NCBI RefSeq assembly: GCF_001522545.3 | Contig: NC_031770.1 | Span: forward strand, 108,193,664-108,257,663 | Direction of reading: 5' to 3' | From: Parus major | Taxonomy: Eukaryota > Chordata > Aves > Passeriformes > Paridae | Length of the DNA: 64,000 bases | Part shown: positions 36,459 to 48,015 of the stretch, one piece after another | Numbering within the stretch: position 1 is the first letter of the stretch | Layout: each line of letters opens with the position of its first letter | Notes under the pieces: generated by a model | Database searches by the model: none | What the model was told of the DNA's origin: nothing | The model's input: the letters and a program-made list of their open reading frames with translations, nothing else | Translations under genes and position numbers: made by a program

Positions 36459-37676
36459 CCATTCACCCATATTATGTTGCAAAAGGTGCAGGAAAAAATA
36501 GAAGTTAGTGGTTTCAGATGCCTTTTTTTTTCAGGCCTCTCTTGTGTAACTCAAAGCCAGCTTTGTTTTTTAAACTGAAATTTTCCAGGCTATTAGTCCA
36601 TAATATGAATTTGTGTCTTTCAGGTTTCTCTTTAAACACAGGCACACACGAAAAGAAGAGCTGAGTGATTTCAATTAGGAATGGGGTTTGCTGCAATTTA
36701 TTTTATGTGCACTTTTCCACAAGGAATTTTTTTTCTTTTTTCCCCCATTCTGGAGGGCACATGGGTGCATGGTACCTGAGTAAGTGTTGGGGTGAGCCCC
36801 TCTGCCCCTGCCTGATGGTGTCTGCCTCTCTTTGCTGTGGGTCTGATGGATCTCCAGAGATAATTAGGTACTGCTCCACTGAATCCTTCCCATTTTAAAA
36901 ATACTAAGATGGGACTGGTCTTCCCAAGGGGTGATTTCCCCAACTCAATCAGGACTGACATTTAACCTGAAGAAGCTGACGCTTTTAGGTTTAACCTTCA
37001 GGTCTCTTGGAAGCCAGTCCATTGTCTTGGCCACGGATCCTGTTCCTGAGGTGGGTTGGATGATATTTGATGTAAATACGGGCTGGCAAAGCTGTGAAAG
37101 TGAAGGTTTCAAGCCTGTTGACTCTTGAGGAAACTGTGGCCTGGAATTCAGACCCCGTATTAAATCACAAGTTAAAATGCACTTTTATGGTGGGTACGTG
37201 GTGCATCTCCGGTTGGTTACTGGTTACAAAACCTCAACAGTGTGACAGATGTCCTCAAAGCCTGGCTGGAGCTGGATTAGCAATAGAGAAGAGCCACTCA
37301 GAGGCAAAATTGCCTGTACAGCATCAATTTCACAGGTTCTAAAATGTCCAGTTTCCCCAGTATGTTTTTTTTTGTTTGTTTCTCAAGGAAAAGAAGCTAT
37401 AGAAATCCTGGGAAATCCTAGGCTTTAAAATGCTAATAATAATTTTTATTAGTGAAGCCTTTTGTAAAAATATCTGTATGAGGAAAAAAAGAAAACCATA
37501 AAGTAAAATGGAGTCCATATTCCAAGATAAAGGTTTGAAATGACACAGCACTCGGGTGACCCCACCAGATTTTCTTCCTGGTGGAAAAATGTCTGTCAGG
37601 AAGTGAATGAAGGGATTTTTACCAAGGTGAGCAACTTGAAGTACTGTAAGGACTGAGGCAAAATGGCAAACACCCC
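36459..37676. other. Unique non-coding interval
   Basis: No gene or interspersed repeat is recognised between the AAAAT array and the CR1 at 37677. Confidence 0.5.
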
Positions 37677-37985
37677 AGCACTGCCAAGGCCACCCCTAAA
37701 CTATGTCCCTAAGCACCACATCCACTCATTTATTGAACACTTCCAGGGGTGGTGGTTCCATCACTTCCCTGGGCAATGTTCCAATGCCTGACTACACCTT
37801 CAGTAAAAAAAAAAAATTTCTATATGTAATATAAACCTCTCCTGGCACAACCTGAGGCTGTCTCCTCGTTTGACCACTTGTTATCCAGAATAAAAGACCA
37901 ATTCCCACATTGCTACAGCCTCTTTTCAGGTAATTAAAATTTCCCTCTTTTTCTCCAACAATGAAAGGCAGCTCTCTGCATTATC
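37677..37985 (-). mobile_element. CR1 LINE, 3' region fragment
   Basis: A reverse-oriented CR1 of about 300 bp without its terminal octamers. The window strand shows the complement of the CR1 3' region: 'ctaaactatgtccctaagca', 'cacttccctgggcaatgttc', 'cctctcctggcacaacctga' and 'cagcctcttttcaggta'. A 12-base A run is inserted near 37806. It is moderately decayed and lacks the extreme 3' end. Confidence 0.88.
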
Positions 37986-39814
37986 AGTAGCTCTGAGACC
38001 AGGATGCAGGATGAACCATCACTTCTTTTTTATCACAGCTGGAGGAACTTGGGTGACCTGCCCAGAGGCAAAAAGTAGGAAATGGCAGGGATTGATAGCT
38101 ATATCATATCTTTTATTTGTGTGTCCATATGTGTGTGTGTAGAGGGGGTGGGGAGGAATTGGTCTCTCTTGCCTTTCAATATGTTGCAGTCCCCCAGCCA
38201 GGCCCTCATGGCTCCCATCAAAGCCCACAGTTCCGTATGTTTCCGCAAATTTTGGGTTTCCAGGCCAGACAAGACTGTGAAATTCCACAGGGTGGAAGGC
38301 GGTTATCCCTCACCCTCATCTCACCTGGTGGCATGGTCTGCACATGGGGTTTTCTGTTCATGCTGGGTGGCCATAGGAGGAAAAATCTGGACACACCAGC
38401 CCTGCGATTTTTCAGGGTGGAATTTTAACATTCCTGGAGTAAAAATTTGCGCACTTTTATTTCTTTCAGCCAATTAACAGTGGCTCCAGGCAGGGTATGG
38501 AGGGGTTTTGTTTGGGCTTTTTTTTTTTTTTGGTGGGGGGAAGTGTGTGTTTGGGGTTTTTTTTCAGTGGTTAATTCCATGCTCCTACTGGGGGCTCGTA
38601 GGCAGGGAATACCACACACAGAGGCACGGGCTCCTCCTCACACCCCATGTCGCAGCCACCATTCCTGCAGACAGGGAAGCCGAAATGAAGCTGCCTGGAA
38701 AGGCTGTCATCACTGCTGCTAACCAGCTGGGAGCCGTCCTGCAGAGCAGGGGAAGAGCCACCCCTGGCAGGGTGGGAGCCCAGCCCCAGCTCCAGCCTGT
38801 CCTTGCGGGGAAGTGGAGCCCACAGGGAGGACCTGGAGGCTGTTTCTGCTGTGTGACGGCGCTCAGAGCCCAAGCCATAACAGCAGCACTTTGAAAACAG
38901 AAAAGAAACCAAAGTGTCTAATATTGGGTCAAGCCAACGTCTATAAATCAACGTCGGTGAATTTATAAACTGTTCGTAAATTTAAGTGCTTTTTGGAGAG
39001 CTGTTTGTTATTATGTCAGGGCTGGGAAGGGGGGGTGAGGGAAAGTACTTTTATTCTTTCACTGTCTCCTGCTCCGGACTTGCTCCTGCATTGTCTGAGT
39101 GGGGAGAAGGATTGGGAGATTTTGGGCACAGGGAGGAGTTAGAGGGATGCTGCTGTTGTGCCCCAGAAGCACTTGGTGCAAGATGAGCAGAAAGGATAAA
39201 CCAGATTGAAAACACATTTGTGCCTTTCAAGTTCCCCATCTGTCTCTTTGCTGGTTTAACCCTCCACCAGCTAACAGAGCTTTAAAACAGCCAGAGAGAT
39301 TTTTGGCAGGAGGGCCTCAGCCATCACCTCCCTTTTCCATCCCCTGGAACATCCAGGAGAGAGCAGAGGCACAAAATCACCTCAGCAGTTCTGCAGGCCC
39401 TTTTGCCCCACTCTCAGAGATATGGTGACAGTCCTCTGATTCTTCCTGTGTGAAATGATGTGGTCATGGGGAACGAGATGACACTGCTGTGGATGGGAAT
39501 TGATAACCAGCTTTCTAAGGCAGAATAAGAAAAAGAAAAAAAAAATTAAAAAGAAAATGCCTTTTCAATCTCACTCCACCCCTGGCTGAAGCTCTTTCTG
39601 AGGTTCCACTATATTTGGATAACTTTTCCTCCCACCTCTATTCATTTCTGTTCCTTTCACCACCTGCTGTTTCCACAGCCAGGATAGGGCACATAAGTGT
39701 CCTAAAAGGAGTTGTCCCAGCCTGGTGGGAAGCAGGAAGTATTGGAAGGCCTAAGAAGGTGTGAAAAGTTTTGGAGGTTGTATTCACAAAATAAGACATT
39801 GTTCTGGTACGGTG
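37986..39814. other. Non-coding interval with a GC-rich block
   Basis: Bases 38620-38880 are GC-rich relative to the surroundings and stay open in several frames on both strands, as expected from composition; none of the translations is recognisable. This block is followed at once by a very AT-rich stretch (38915-38995) with a few CpGs. A T run followed by a G-rich segment occurs at 38518-38560. No splice pair I could find supports an exon. Confidence 0.5.
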
Positions 39815-39962
39815 CTGCTCACTCAAGTATCTCAACACTTTGCACACATGAATGAGTTAAGCCTCATAAAACACCTGTAGGGAAATGGTATCCTCCATTT
39901 TATAGGTGATGAAATGGAAGTACTGAGGGAGCTGTGGCCAGGTTTCAAAACTGAATGCTGCC
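39815..39962 (-). mobile_element. MIR-type CORE-SINE
   Basis: A reverse-oriented MIR fragment. The window strand has 'gagttaagcctcataaaaca', then 'ctccattttataggtgatga' and 'ggaagtactgag', the complement of the conserved MIR 3' half ('ctcagtttcctcatctgtaa' in the family). It is ancient and decayed. Confidence 0.82.
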
Positions 39963-40149
39963 AGTTAAGCTTCTGAATCCAAAACAAAGCTCTGAAATAA
40001 GCTTTCACAATCTATCAAGTCATGCTGATGTGAAGGGAATGGATCTGTGCTTAGCCAAACCCAGGCTTCTTGTTGAGCAATCTATTCTTTATAAATATAA
40101 TGTAATTAACATAATAAGTAAATAAGTAAAGTATTATTTTAAAACATAT

Positions 40150-40250
40150 GGTCTAGGAGGACTCTGATTGAGTGGTGAGGTTGGACTGGGTGACCCCCTG
40201 CAGTCCCTCCCAACCTGACCCGTTCTGTTATTTTGTAATTGTATAACTTA
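40150..40250 (+). mobile_element. CR1 LINE, 3' end remnant
   Basis: A forward CR1 terminal fragment: 'gttggactgggtgacc', 'cagtccctcccaacctgacc', then 'cgttctgttattttgtaatt', a decayed octamer tail. It lies directly upstream of a second, longer forward CR1, only about 20 bp away. Confidence 0.87.
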
Positions 40251-40269
40251 TATTATTGATATATTGGTC

Positions 40270-41085
40270 TGAACAGGCTGTAAAGATGGACTGAGTATGA
40301 AGTTCAGCTGGGCCAAGTGCCATGTCCTGCCCTTGGGTCACAACAACCTCTGCAGTGCCACAGGCTGGGGAGGGTGGCTGGAAAGTGCCCAGGGGAAAAG
40401 GACCTGGGGGTGCTGGTGACAGCAGCTGAACATGAGCCAGCTGTGCCCAGCTGTGCCCAGCTGTGCCCAGGTGAGCAGTGGCACTGGGCTGTACCAGCTG
40501 TGGTGTGGCAGCAGGGGCAGGGCAGTGACATCCCCTGTGCTGGGCATGGCTGAGGTCACTCGAGAGCTGTGTCCAGTTCTGGGCCCCTCAGTCCAGGAGG
40601 GACATTGAGGGGCTGGAGCATGGCCAGAGAAGGGAATGGAGCTGGGGAAGGGTCTGGAGCACAGCTCTGATGAGGAGCAGATGAGGGAGGAGCTGGGGAA
40701 GCTCAGCCTGGAGAAAAGGAGGCTCAGGGGGGACCTTCTGGCTCTGCACAGCTCCCTGACAGGAGGGGACAGCCGGGTGGGGTCGGGCTCTGCTCCCAGG
40801 GAACAGGGACAGGACAAGAAGGTGTAACCTCAAGTTGCACCAGGGGAGGGTCAGGCTGGACATCAGAAAGAATTTCTTCAGTGAAAGAGTTGTTAAAATT
40901 TAGTCCATTCAAATGGGCTGCCCAGGGAAGTGGTGAAGTCACCATTCCTAGAAATGGTCAAGAAATGACTGGACCTGGCACTTGGTGCTCTGCTCTAGTT
41001 GACACAGCAGTGTTCAGAAAAAGGCTGGACTTAAAGATCTTGGAGGTCTTTTACAACTGAAATGATTCTGTGATTCCATGAATAT
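40270..41085 (+). mobile_element. CR1 LINE, passerine-type, 5'-truncated, longest copy here
   Basis: About 815 bp of forward CR1. The 5' part gives 'ccttgggtcacaacaacctc' and the GC-rich region I associate with passerine CR1. Frame 40636-40827 translates the C-terminal end of the reverse-transcriptase ORF, including the signature ELGKLSLEKRRLRGDL. The 3' UTR follows and ends in octamer-like 'atgattctgtgattccatga'. A decamer is triplicated at 40441-40470, and about 10 bp are missing near 40475 relative to the related copy at 49868-50166. The catalytic reverse-transcriptase and endonuclease parts are absent, so the copy is inactive. Confidence 0.96.
40441..40470 (+). repeat. Decamer tandem repeat inside CR1
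   Basis: Three exact copies of CTGTGCCCAG lie in a row within the CR1 copy. The family normally shows one such motif at this point as far as I know, so this is a local expansion. Confidence 0.93.
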
Positions 41086-42111
41086 ACAAATCAGTGGAGA
41101 CAAGCACTACATAACAAGTGTTAGAATTCTTCTATACAGGGGTGTGTTTGAAGGTTCTCTAAATAAGCCATGGGAACCTCTGTAGTGAAATAAAAATCCC
41201 CTTGGAATCTCACCTTGTTTCTGAACTGTGTAGAAATACCTGGGAAGAATCATCTTACTGGGAGCTCAGAGCTCAAGGATAGGTACAGTAGATACCAGTG
41301 TGTTTTCTGAAGACAGGGAAATTAATCAAAACATTTTAAGGGCTGTAAAAAATGGAATTGGCATCATTTAAGTAGCTCTGGGAAAAGATTTGTGGTTAGT
41401 TATGTACTTTACTTGAACATAACTTGAGTTGAAGATGCTCATTTCTGTATTTCATGTCCTGAATTGACTTCCATGGCTTCTGAGCTACCCCAAAGCATAA
41501 CAACTTTTCCTGCTCTTGCATGTTGTAGGAATAACTTGTCATGGCCTGTTTGCCAGTGTTTATGTTTTTTTATGTTATAATGATTGTGTGATCTCGTGGA
41601 TTTGATTTTTTTTTTCATTTCTGTAGCACACATTGTCAGCCTCTTTTAGAAAATTATCTTTCTCCACACGAAGGAACAAATCCATTTCAAGGTTTTAAAC
41701 ATTTTTCTATTTAAAATATTTATGGTGACTCTCTAAGCTCTTTTGTGATCCCTCCATGAAAGACTGTATTTAATGTATACATTGGGCAACTTATCCAAAA
41801 ACTGCTTGCAACCTCAGGAAGAGACTCAGGTACCTTCCTTGGTGGTACAAAACACTTGTGGGTTTGGATTCAAGGTTTTAAGTCAATTTTTTTCCCCATT
41901 GGAAGAATCACAAGGACCAGCTTTAATAATTTGGGACACTTGAGTGTTTGAAGTGCCCTCAAAAGAGCCTGTGCTTACTCCTGAGGAGGTTTGTGAGTGT
42001 CTAGAGGCAGCCCGTCATGGGGAAGAGGTATTTCATGAAATACAGCCCACACCTACTTTCATCTGCCTGTAATACTCTTATGGTGTGTTAGTTATCCATT
42101 ATACATATATA
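41086..42111. other. Unique non-coding interval
   Basis: AT-rich DNA between two CR1 copies. Nothing recognisable is seen. Confidence 0.5.
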
Positions 42112-42218
42112 TAACCATAGAATTATAGAATCTGTAAGGCTGGGAAGATCTCCAGTATCACCAAGTCCAACTATTAACTCAGAACTGCCAATATATACCA
42201 ATTATACACTAAATGTAT
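42112..42218 (-). mobile_element. CR1 LINE, 3' end fragment
   Basis: A reverse-oriented CR1 end. It starts with the tail complement 'catagaattatagaatctgt' and continues with 'tcaccaagtccaactattaa' and 'ctaaatgtataagcactgac', a decayed version of the CR1 3' UTR. The distal boundary is uncertain. Confidence 0.82.
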
Positions 42219-44204
42219 AAGCACTGACAGCCCTGCCCTGGGTCACAAATCCCAGCCCTGTAACAGGATGCAGGGCACCCTCTCTGAGCAGTGCCAGTCA
42301 TCCTATCACTGCAGTTCTGGGTTGTCCAGTGGCTTTTCTCTGGGAAGTAGCAAAGGTTACTCACAGAGGAATAATCCCTTCTGCTTTCAGAAGAAGCTAA
42401 ATTGGAGATGACCCTCCAATTATATCAGTTGTAAAGATCATTGTGTAGAGCCTGTCTTTGTAAAGCTGGGAAGACAGCAAGTAAGGAATCCACACAATCA
42501 GATGTCTGTGATGAAATGATATTGTTGGGGACCCACTCATTGTTGGGGACTTACCCAGAATTTTGACTTGCTGATGTCAAATGGAGTCCAGATGAGGTGG
42601 AAGGGGGTGGTTTGCTCAATTTGGAGCACACTGCTTGCAGATCTGGATATTTGGGGCTGCTTTACCAGAGTTGTATCTTCTCTTAACCAGGAAGATGCAG
42701 AACACTATTACCATTTAAATTAAAGAAAAGGGATAAATTCTGGCACGATTGTTTGACTCATGGTACTATGGAGTCACTGGAGCCATTTCTCCATCTGTTT
42801 CAAGATGCAGAAGTAAACCACTGCTTGCACACCATCCAACAAAAGACAGGCTGGTGCAGAGGAAAGGCAGAGCTGCAGCCCTGATGGCTGTGATTCGACC
42901 TTCCCAATAGACTCAGAATAGACTTTGCTGCTGACTTAACTAGTAGCACATGACAGAGCATGAATTTTCATGGAAGAGACACTCAGAAACTGAGTAGGAA
43001 GTGGCTCAAAGCAAAGTCAGGGAGACAGCTATTTGCAGGGATTTCCTCCTGACAGCATGGTCTAGTGAACACAGCCAAAGGATTTCACGAGCAAAAAAAT
43101 GTCCAAGTCCTGTCTCCACAGAGCAGTTCTGTGCAGTCCCATTTGCTAGGCACACTTGGGCCCAACTTCTGCTGAAATAAAAGGTGAGTCAAAGGAAAAT
43201 GGTGTCCAGAAGTTCAGAGCAACCCAGACAGCCCTAACCACATGACAGGCCCAGAGGGAAGTTTCAAACCACCCACACAACAGCTTGCACAGCTTGCCAA
43301 AAATTCAGATCCTTCGGCTGGGGGAAAAATAGCTTGCATCTGGATTCTGTGTTTGAAGCCCCTGGTAGAGGAAGAAGAGAATGAGGAGGAGGAGTGGGAA
43401 ATGTGTTCTGCACAGGCCAGATTGCAGTTTGATTTGAAGCATAAAAGGAAGGAGTTTATTATTCTGATAGTAATAAGTCATTTCTCCCTATAAGCGTAAA
43501 ACAACCTTCTACGAGTGGCAAATCAGCCAAGAACAGAATTAGGGCCATTCCTAGCATGGTTTCAGTCCAGCCTGCCTTTGTTTATTTTAAAAATAAAACA
43601 CAGCTCTGTGTTTATTTCAATGGGTAGAGAATAGAGGGAGAAGTTCATCAGCTTCTAATCATGTGGGCTAAAAGCAATCCTTGGCAGCCGGACCCATCAT
43701 AAAGGGGGTGGATGTAAAACAAGCCAGCATGCTCAGGTTAATGGTCAGGTACCTGTGCTTTGGAAAGGCAAAGCTGACCAAATAATCTGGTCTTGAATTT
43801 TGGGCCAGCAGGTCAAAGTGGAGATTGTGTTTGTGGCACACAGTGCATGATCCTGACTGAATCATGACTCTCAGTCTTTTTTTCCTCTACATGGTGACAG
43901 CTGAGAGACAGTGAAGCTTCTCCTGGAAAATCCTTGAGGACAAGGTATCCACATTGCTGACTCTGGCTGTACTTTGGCCACACAGACTGCGTATGGACTA
44001 GAAAATGGAATGGTATCAAGCCTTGGCCTAAGCACTAGACTTGGTGGCTGTGCCATTAAAGTGTTGATATTGCCTCCAGGAAACGTTTTGGCCTTTTGGA
44101 AGAAAAGTACTGTCAGCAATTTTCAGACATGGTTAGGGAGTTAGCCCAGGTCAGGGACTACTCCCCAGGGGTATTTTGGATAGGGTCTTCATGTTCATTC
44201 AGAC
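42219..44204. other. Unique non-coding interval
   Basis: No gene or interspersed repeat is recognised. A short imperfect duplication ('attgttggggac' at 42521-42532 and 42539-42550) is the only local repeat noticed. Bases 43490-43650 are AT-rich with scattered CpGs and could be conserved, but this cannot be tested here. Confidence 0.5.
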
Positions 44205-44572
44205 TGTAGAAGGCTCCAGGGAAGCCTTATTTTGTGTCCTTTCAGTAGTTAAAGGGAGTTTATAAAAAAGAGTAAAAGAGAGTTTTATACACAGGCAGGT
44301 AGTGATAGACAAGAGGGAACAGTTTTAGACAAGAAAATGAGACTTAGATGTTAGGAAGAAATTCTTGACTGTGAGGGTGGTGAGGCCCTGGCACAGGTTG
44401 CCCAGAGAAGCTGTGGCTGTGCCATCCCTGGAAGGGTTCAAGGGCTGAATGGTGCTTGGAGCAGCCTGGGATAGTGGAAGGTGTTCCTTCACACATCAGG
44501 GAGTGGAACAGGATCTTAAGGTCCCTTCCAACCCAAACCATCCTGAGATTCTCTGATTCTGTGACTTAGGAG
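44205..44572 (+). mobile_element. CR1 LINE, 5'-truncated copy
   Basis: A forward CR1 of about 370 bp, starting in the last codons of ORF2 ('gaaggctccagggaagcctt'). It continues through 'gttaggaagaaattcttgac', 'gtgaggccctggcacaggtt' and 'gcccagagaagctgtggctg' to the tail 'attctctgattctgtgactt'. It retains the classic CR1 order but carries several small deletions. Confidence 0.95.
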
Positions 44573-45034
44573 TTGATACTTGAAGCAAAGGTACATCCCC
44601 ACTGTCCCAGCTGGTTTCAATGGTAGATTTAGTTATTAGAAATAATGTAGCCAAAATGTCCACAGACTGGTTAAAAAAGGCAACGTAGGCCATTGGCTGA
44701 AGGGATGAGCTGTGGGATGCCTTTAGGGCCTATAGGTCTAGAGGACATGGGGGGGAAGGCTTAGGTGGCTGCACCAGTAACTTTACCCTGAAAACCAGCC
44801 TGTGCTGGTGCATTTCATGCAACAGTAATGTGACATGTAGGATGGCACATATGTAGGCTTGGTGGCATAGCCAGAGCCTGTGGGGATGCAAGACAAAATG
44901 TCATTTCTCACCTTTTTCCTGGTACCTGTCTCATGCTCACATAGCACAAACCAGAGCCAGGGCTGTGGGAGGAAGATGTACGGTGGAGCAGAGGATGAGG
45001 AGCTCTGCCTGTGGCTTCATCACCAGCTCCCTCT
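44573..45034. other. Non-coding spacer
   Basis: About 460 bp between a CR1 and a MIR. Nothing recognisable is seen. Confidence 0.45.
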
Positions 45035-45170
45035 GACCTCAGGCAAATTACTTAACCTCACTGCTTCCATCCCCCTTGCTGCCACATGGGTCTAATAATA
45101 CCATCACAGGATGGCTGTGAGCATTAATTAGCATATGTAGAGCGCTTTGAAGATGAAAAGCTTTTAATGA
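45035..45170 (+). mobile_element. MIR-type CORE-SINE, 3' half
   Basis: A forward MIR remnant with 'tgacctcaggcaaattactt', 'aacctcactgcttccatc', 'taataataccatcacagg', 'gctgtgagcattaattagca' and 'gtagagcgctttgaagatg'. This matches the order of the MIR core and 3' region. The tRNA-related head is missing or decayed. The sequence directly downstream (45175-45420) is less AT-rich and has several CpGs. Confidence 0.88.
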
Positions 45171-47834
45171 CTGCTGGGGATTATTAACGCTGTTCACGTT
45201 CAGTAAGTGTTATTAAAAAGAAACCAAATCTGAATGCACTGCACTGAACCTCATCAGTTCCTGGGGCTTGAATGCTGGTGGAAGGATGCGATGTAATTCC
45301 TCAGTAAATTGCCCAAGGGCTGAATTTATCGCTGGAAACCGCAATCCTGAGAGCGGGCCAGAAGAACCGAGCGTCATCTGCTGTGACTCACCACACCTTC
45401 CCAAGTGGGAAAAGAGGCAGTGGCATGGCTGCATCTGGGTGGCACATACTTCCCAGCATTCCTGAGCTCATTGAGGAGATTGGGGATTATCTGTGGGTTG
45501 TTTAAAGTAGAAGCATCTGCTCCTCTTGGAGAAAACCAGGATGCACTCGATGCTGCCTGACTGAGGTGTAGGAACTGGTTTGGGGTGGTGCAGATGAGGA
45601 TGTTGTGCTGTGGGCAAGTTTCTTGGAGTGGCCTAGCATGAGTGAAAGCCTGTGAGGGGCCAAGGGGAAAAAAAAAAAACAGGCTGAGGGTTTTCATATA
45701 AATACATGGTAAAATACTGAAACACAGACAAACATATGTTAATCGAATGGGCAAGAAGAAAAAAAAATAATCATTTCAATCTCCCTATGCTTGCTTTTAC
45801 AGATGAAATGGAATATCTGAAAGGCTGTCTTTTGCTTTTGATCTCTTGCTTTTTTTTGGAAATGCTGCTGTGCATGAGGAGTGATGCTTGTGCTGTAAGG
45901 ACTGGTGCTGGAGAATGTGCAGGTCTGAGTGCTGTGGATTTGCAGTGTGATTGCAATGCACAACTCAATTCTGCCTCAGTTTCCTCCCCTGCCTGATGAA
46001 TTTACAGCACATGTCAGCCTTGCACTGCCTTTAACTTTCTAGTGTGTCCAAGTGCTTCCATGTAGCCTGTGGGTGATGCCAAGAATAGCTTCTCTTTTCT
46101 ACATGCTTAATTACTGAGGACAAGATGTTGGCATTCCATAGTGACTCAAGGTAGAACCAGGATTTAATTCCATTAAGACTTAACCAGCTGCTTTCCATGC
46201 AGGTTATCAGTGAGAATGATTTGCTAGATGATTGTTTATTATGGGTTTTCTCAATTTGAGGAGCAATTGAAATAATATTAATATTAATATTATTAGACTT
46301 ATCATTATCTTTATTATGATTTATATTTGAACTAGAACTATGCTAGAACTGACATTAATATTACTGTGGCTATGAGAACTCCTTGTTTTTTCTCAACTAA
46401 AAAAGCATTTTCTTTATCACAAAAAAGAGACATAGCAGTGCTTGCATCTGCATTTTTGTGGACCTTTTTCATGAAATCTGTTCATTTTACACAGCTGAAT
46501 TAATTTTCCTTTACAGATAATAATAATAAATAATTCTAATCATGGTAACAATTTCTTTTTTTTTTTTTCCACATCCCTTGGTTTTTACACTGTATTTCAT
46601 GGCTTTTCTTGTGGCTCTACGAGGAGGATTGGTACGAACATCCACATCACAGAGATGCTGATGCATGGGGCAGAGCCCATCACCAGTGCCCAGACATCAA
46701 TGCACAAGTAATTCCCAGTGTTTCAGTTTGCAATAAACCAAATTAAACAGATTCTGTGCCTCGGCAGGGTTCACAGACACAGCAAGTAGGGGAGTGTCCA
46801 ACTCCACTTTGTTACACTTGGAGAATACTCCCAGATAATTTCTCACCACTTGGAAAACCACACTGCAGTTTAATCAATAATTCAAGATTCCATGAGCCAG
46901 CCCTGCTACCATAGGCAGCAGATGTACAAACATACCTCAAACTGGAAATTCTCCCAGAAATCTGCCCTCATTAAAAAAAGAAGAAGAAACCTGACCTCAT
47001 TTAATAATGTCAGAAGAGCAGATAGGAGATGTTCTAGAGTCAATCCTGAAAATCAGGGATTTTTTCAGTTTTAAAGTGAAAATGGCACAAGATGGGTGCT
47101 GAGATGTTGTGTTGAATGGTAGTGTGACCCTCCTGGAAGGGATTTTTGAAAATCTGTGGACAAGCACAAACATTTTAATGGACAAGTCTTTTAAATTACA
47201 TTTGATTTCCAAAATGGCTTGTTCTCCTTGGCCCAGCTTCATCCTCTCCCTCTGGAGCAGCCTTTTTTTCCCACCCAAGAGCCAAACATCCCCTTGAAAG
47301 TATTCATTTTTCTTCACTGGTGATGAAGGAAACCTTGGGATTATACCACCAACAAAGATTTCCCAGTTGAATAGCAACTGTGTTGTGGGATCCCACTGAA
47401 GCCAGTAGTTTCACATTTGTGGGAAATGGATTTAAGATCTTCTTGGTTGCCACCAAGGACTTCCTTTTTCCTTCCTTGGCTCTCAATGTGGTGGGAGCTT
47501 CTTGAAGAAGGCAGTGTCAAACTGCTCTTACCAGCCTGTGAGTGCCACGCTCAGAGAAGCACAGCTCCTGATGGACATTTAATCTCACAGCTGGTTTGTT
47601 CCTACCCCTGGAGACACTGGAAAATGAAGGCTCCTCTTCCAGCTGGTCTCATCTGCTTTCATGGTGGGACAAGAGTGAGAATTCCTGCTATTGTGGGTAC
47701 AGACCTTTGGAGAAAAGGCTTGGAAAATCTGGTGGTGTGAGTGGTGCCTCTCCCTGTGCATCTGCTTTGCTTTTCTGAATCCTCATAGGGATGTGAAAGA
47801 GGTGCAAGACTGGGGCTGCAGCTCTCAACAAGGG
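45171..47834. other. Unique non-coding interval
   Basis: No gene or confident repeat is recognised. It contains a short TAATAT-rich run (46272-46296) and a stretch at 45965-45995 resembling the MIR core but too short to call. Bases 45175-45420 could be conserved non-coding DNA. Confidence 0.5.
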
Positions 47835-48015
47835 ACATAGAACCATGGAATGGTTTAGGTAAGAAGGGACCTTCACAATCGTCCTGTTCTAACCCCCTGC
47901 CATGGGCAGGGACACCTTACACTAAACTAGGTTGCTCCAACCTGGTCTTGAGCACTTCCAGGGATGGAGGGTCCACAAGTTCTCTGGCAAGCGTGTCCCT
48001 GTGCCTCACCAGAGG
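47835..48015 (-). mobile_element. CR1 LINE, 3' end fragment
   Basis: A reverse-oriented CR1 end of about 180 bp. The order is tail complement ('catagaaccatggaatggtt'), 'gaagggaccttcacaatc', 'ccccctgccatgggcaggga', 'ttgagcacttccagggatgg' and 'cctgtgcctcaccag'. Moderately conserved. Confidence 0.94.

Noticed and set aside
36118..36482. Phe-Tyr-Ile-Leu repeat peptides
   Set aside because: Direct translations of the AAAAT microsatellite in the reverse frames.
45965..45998. MIR core-like 'ctgcctcagtttcctcccct'
   Set aside because: Too short, with no flanking MIR sequence recognisable on either side.
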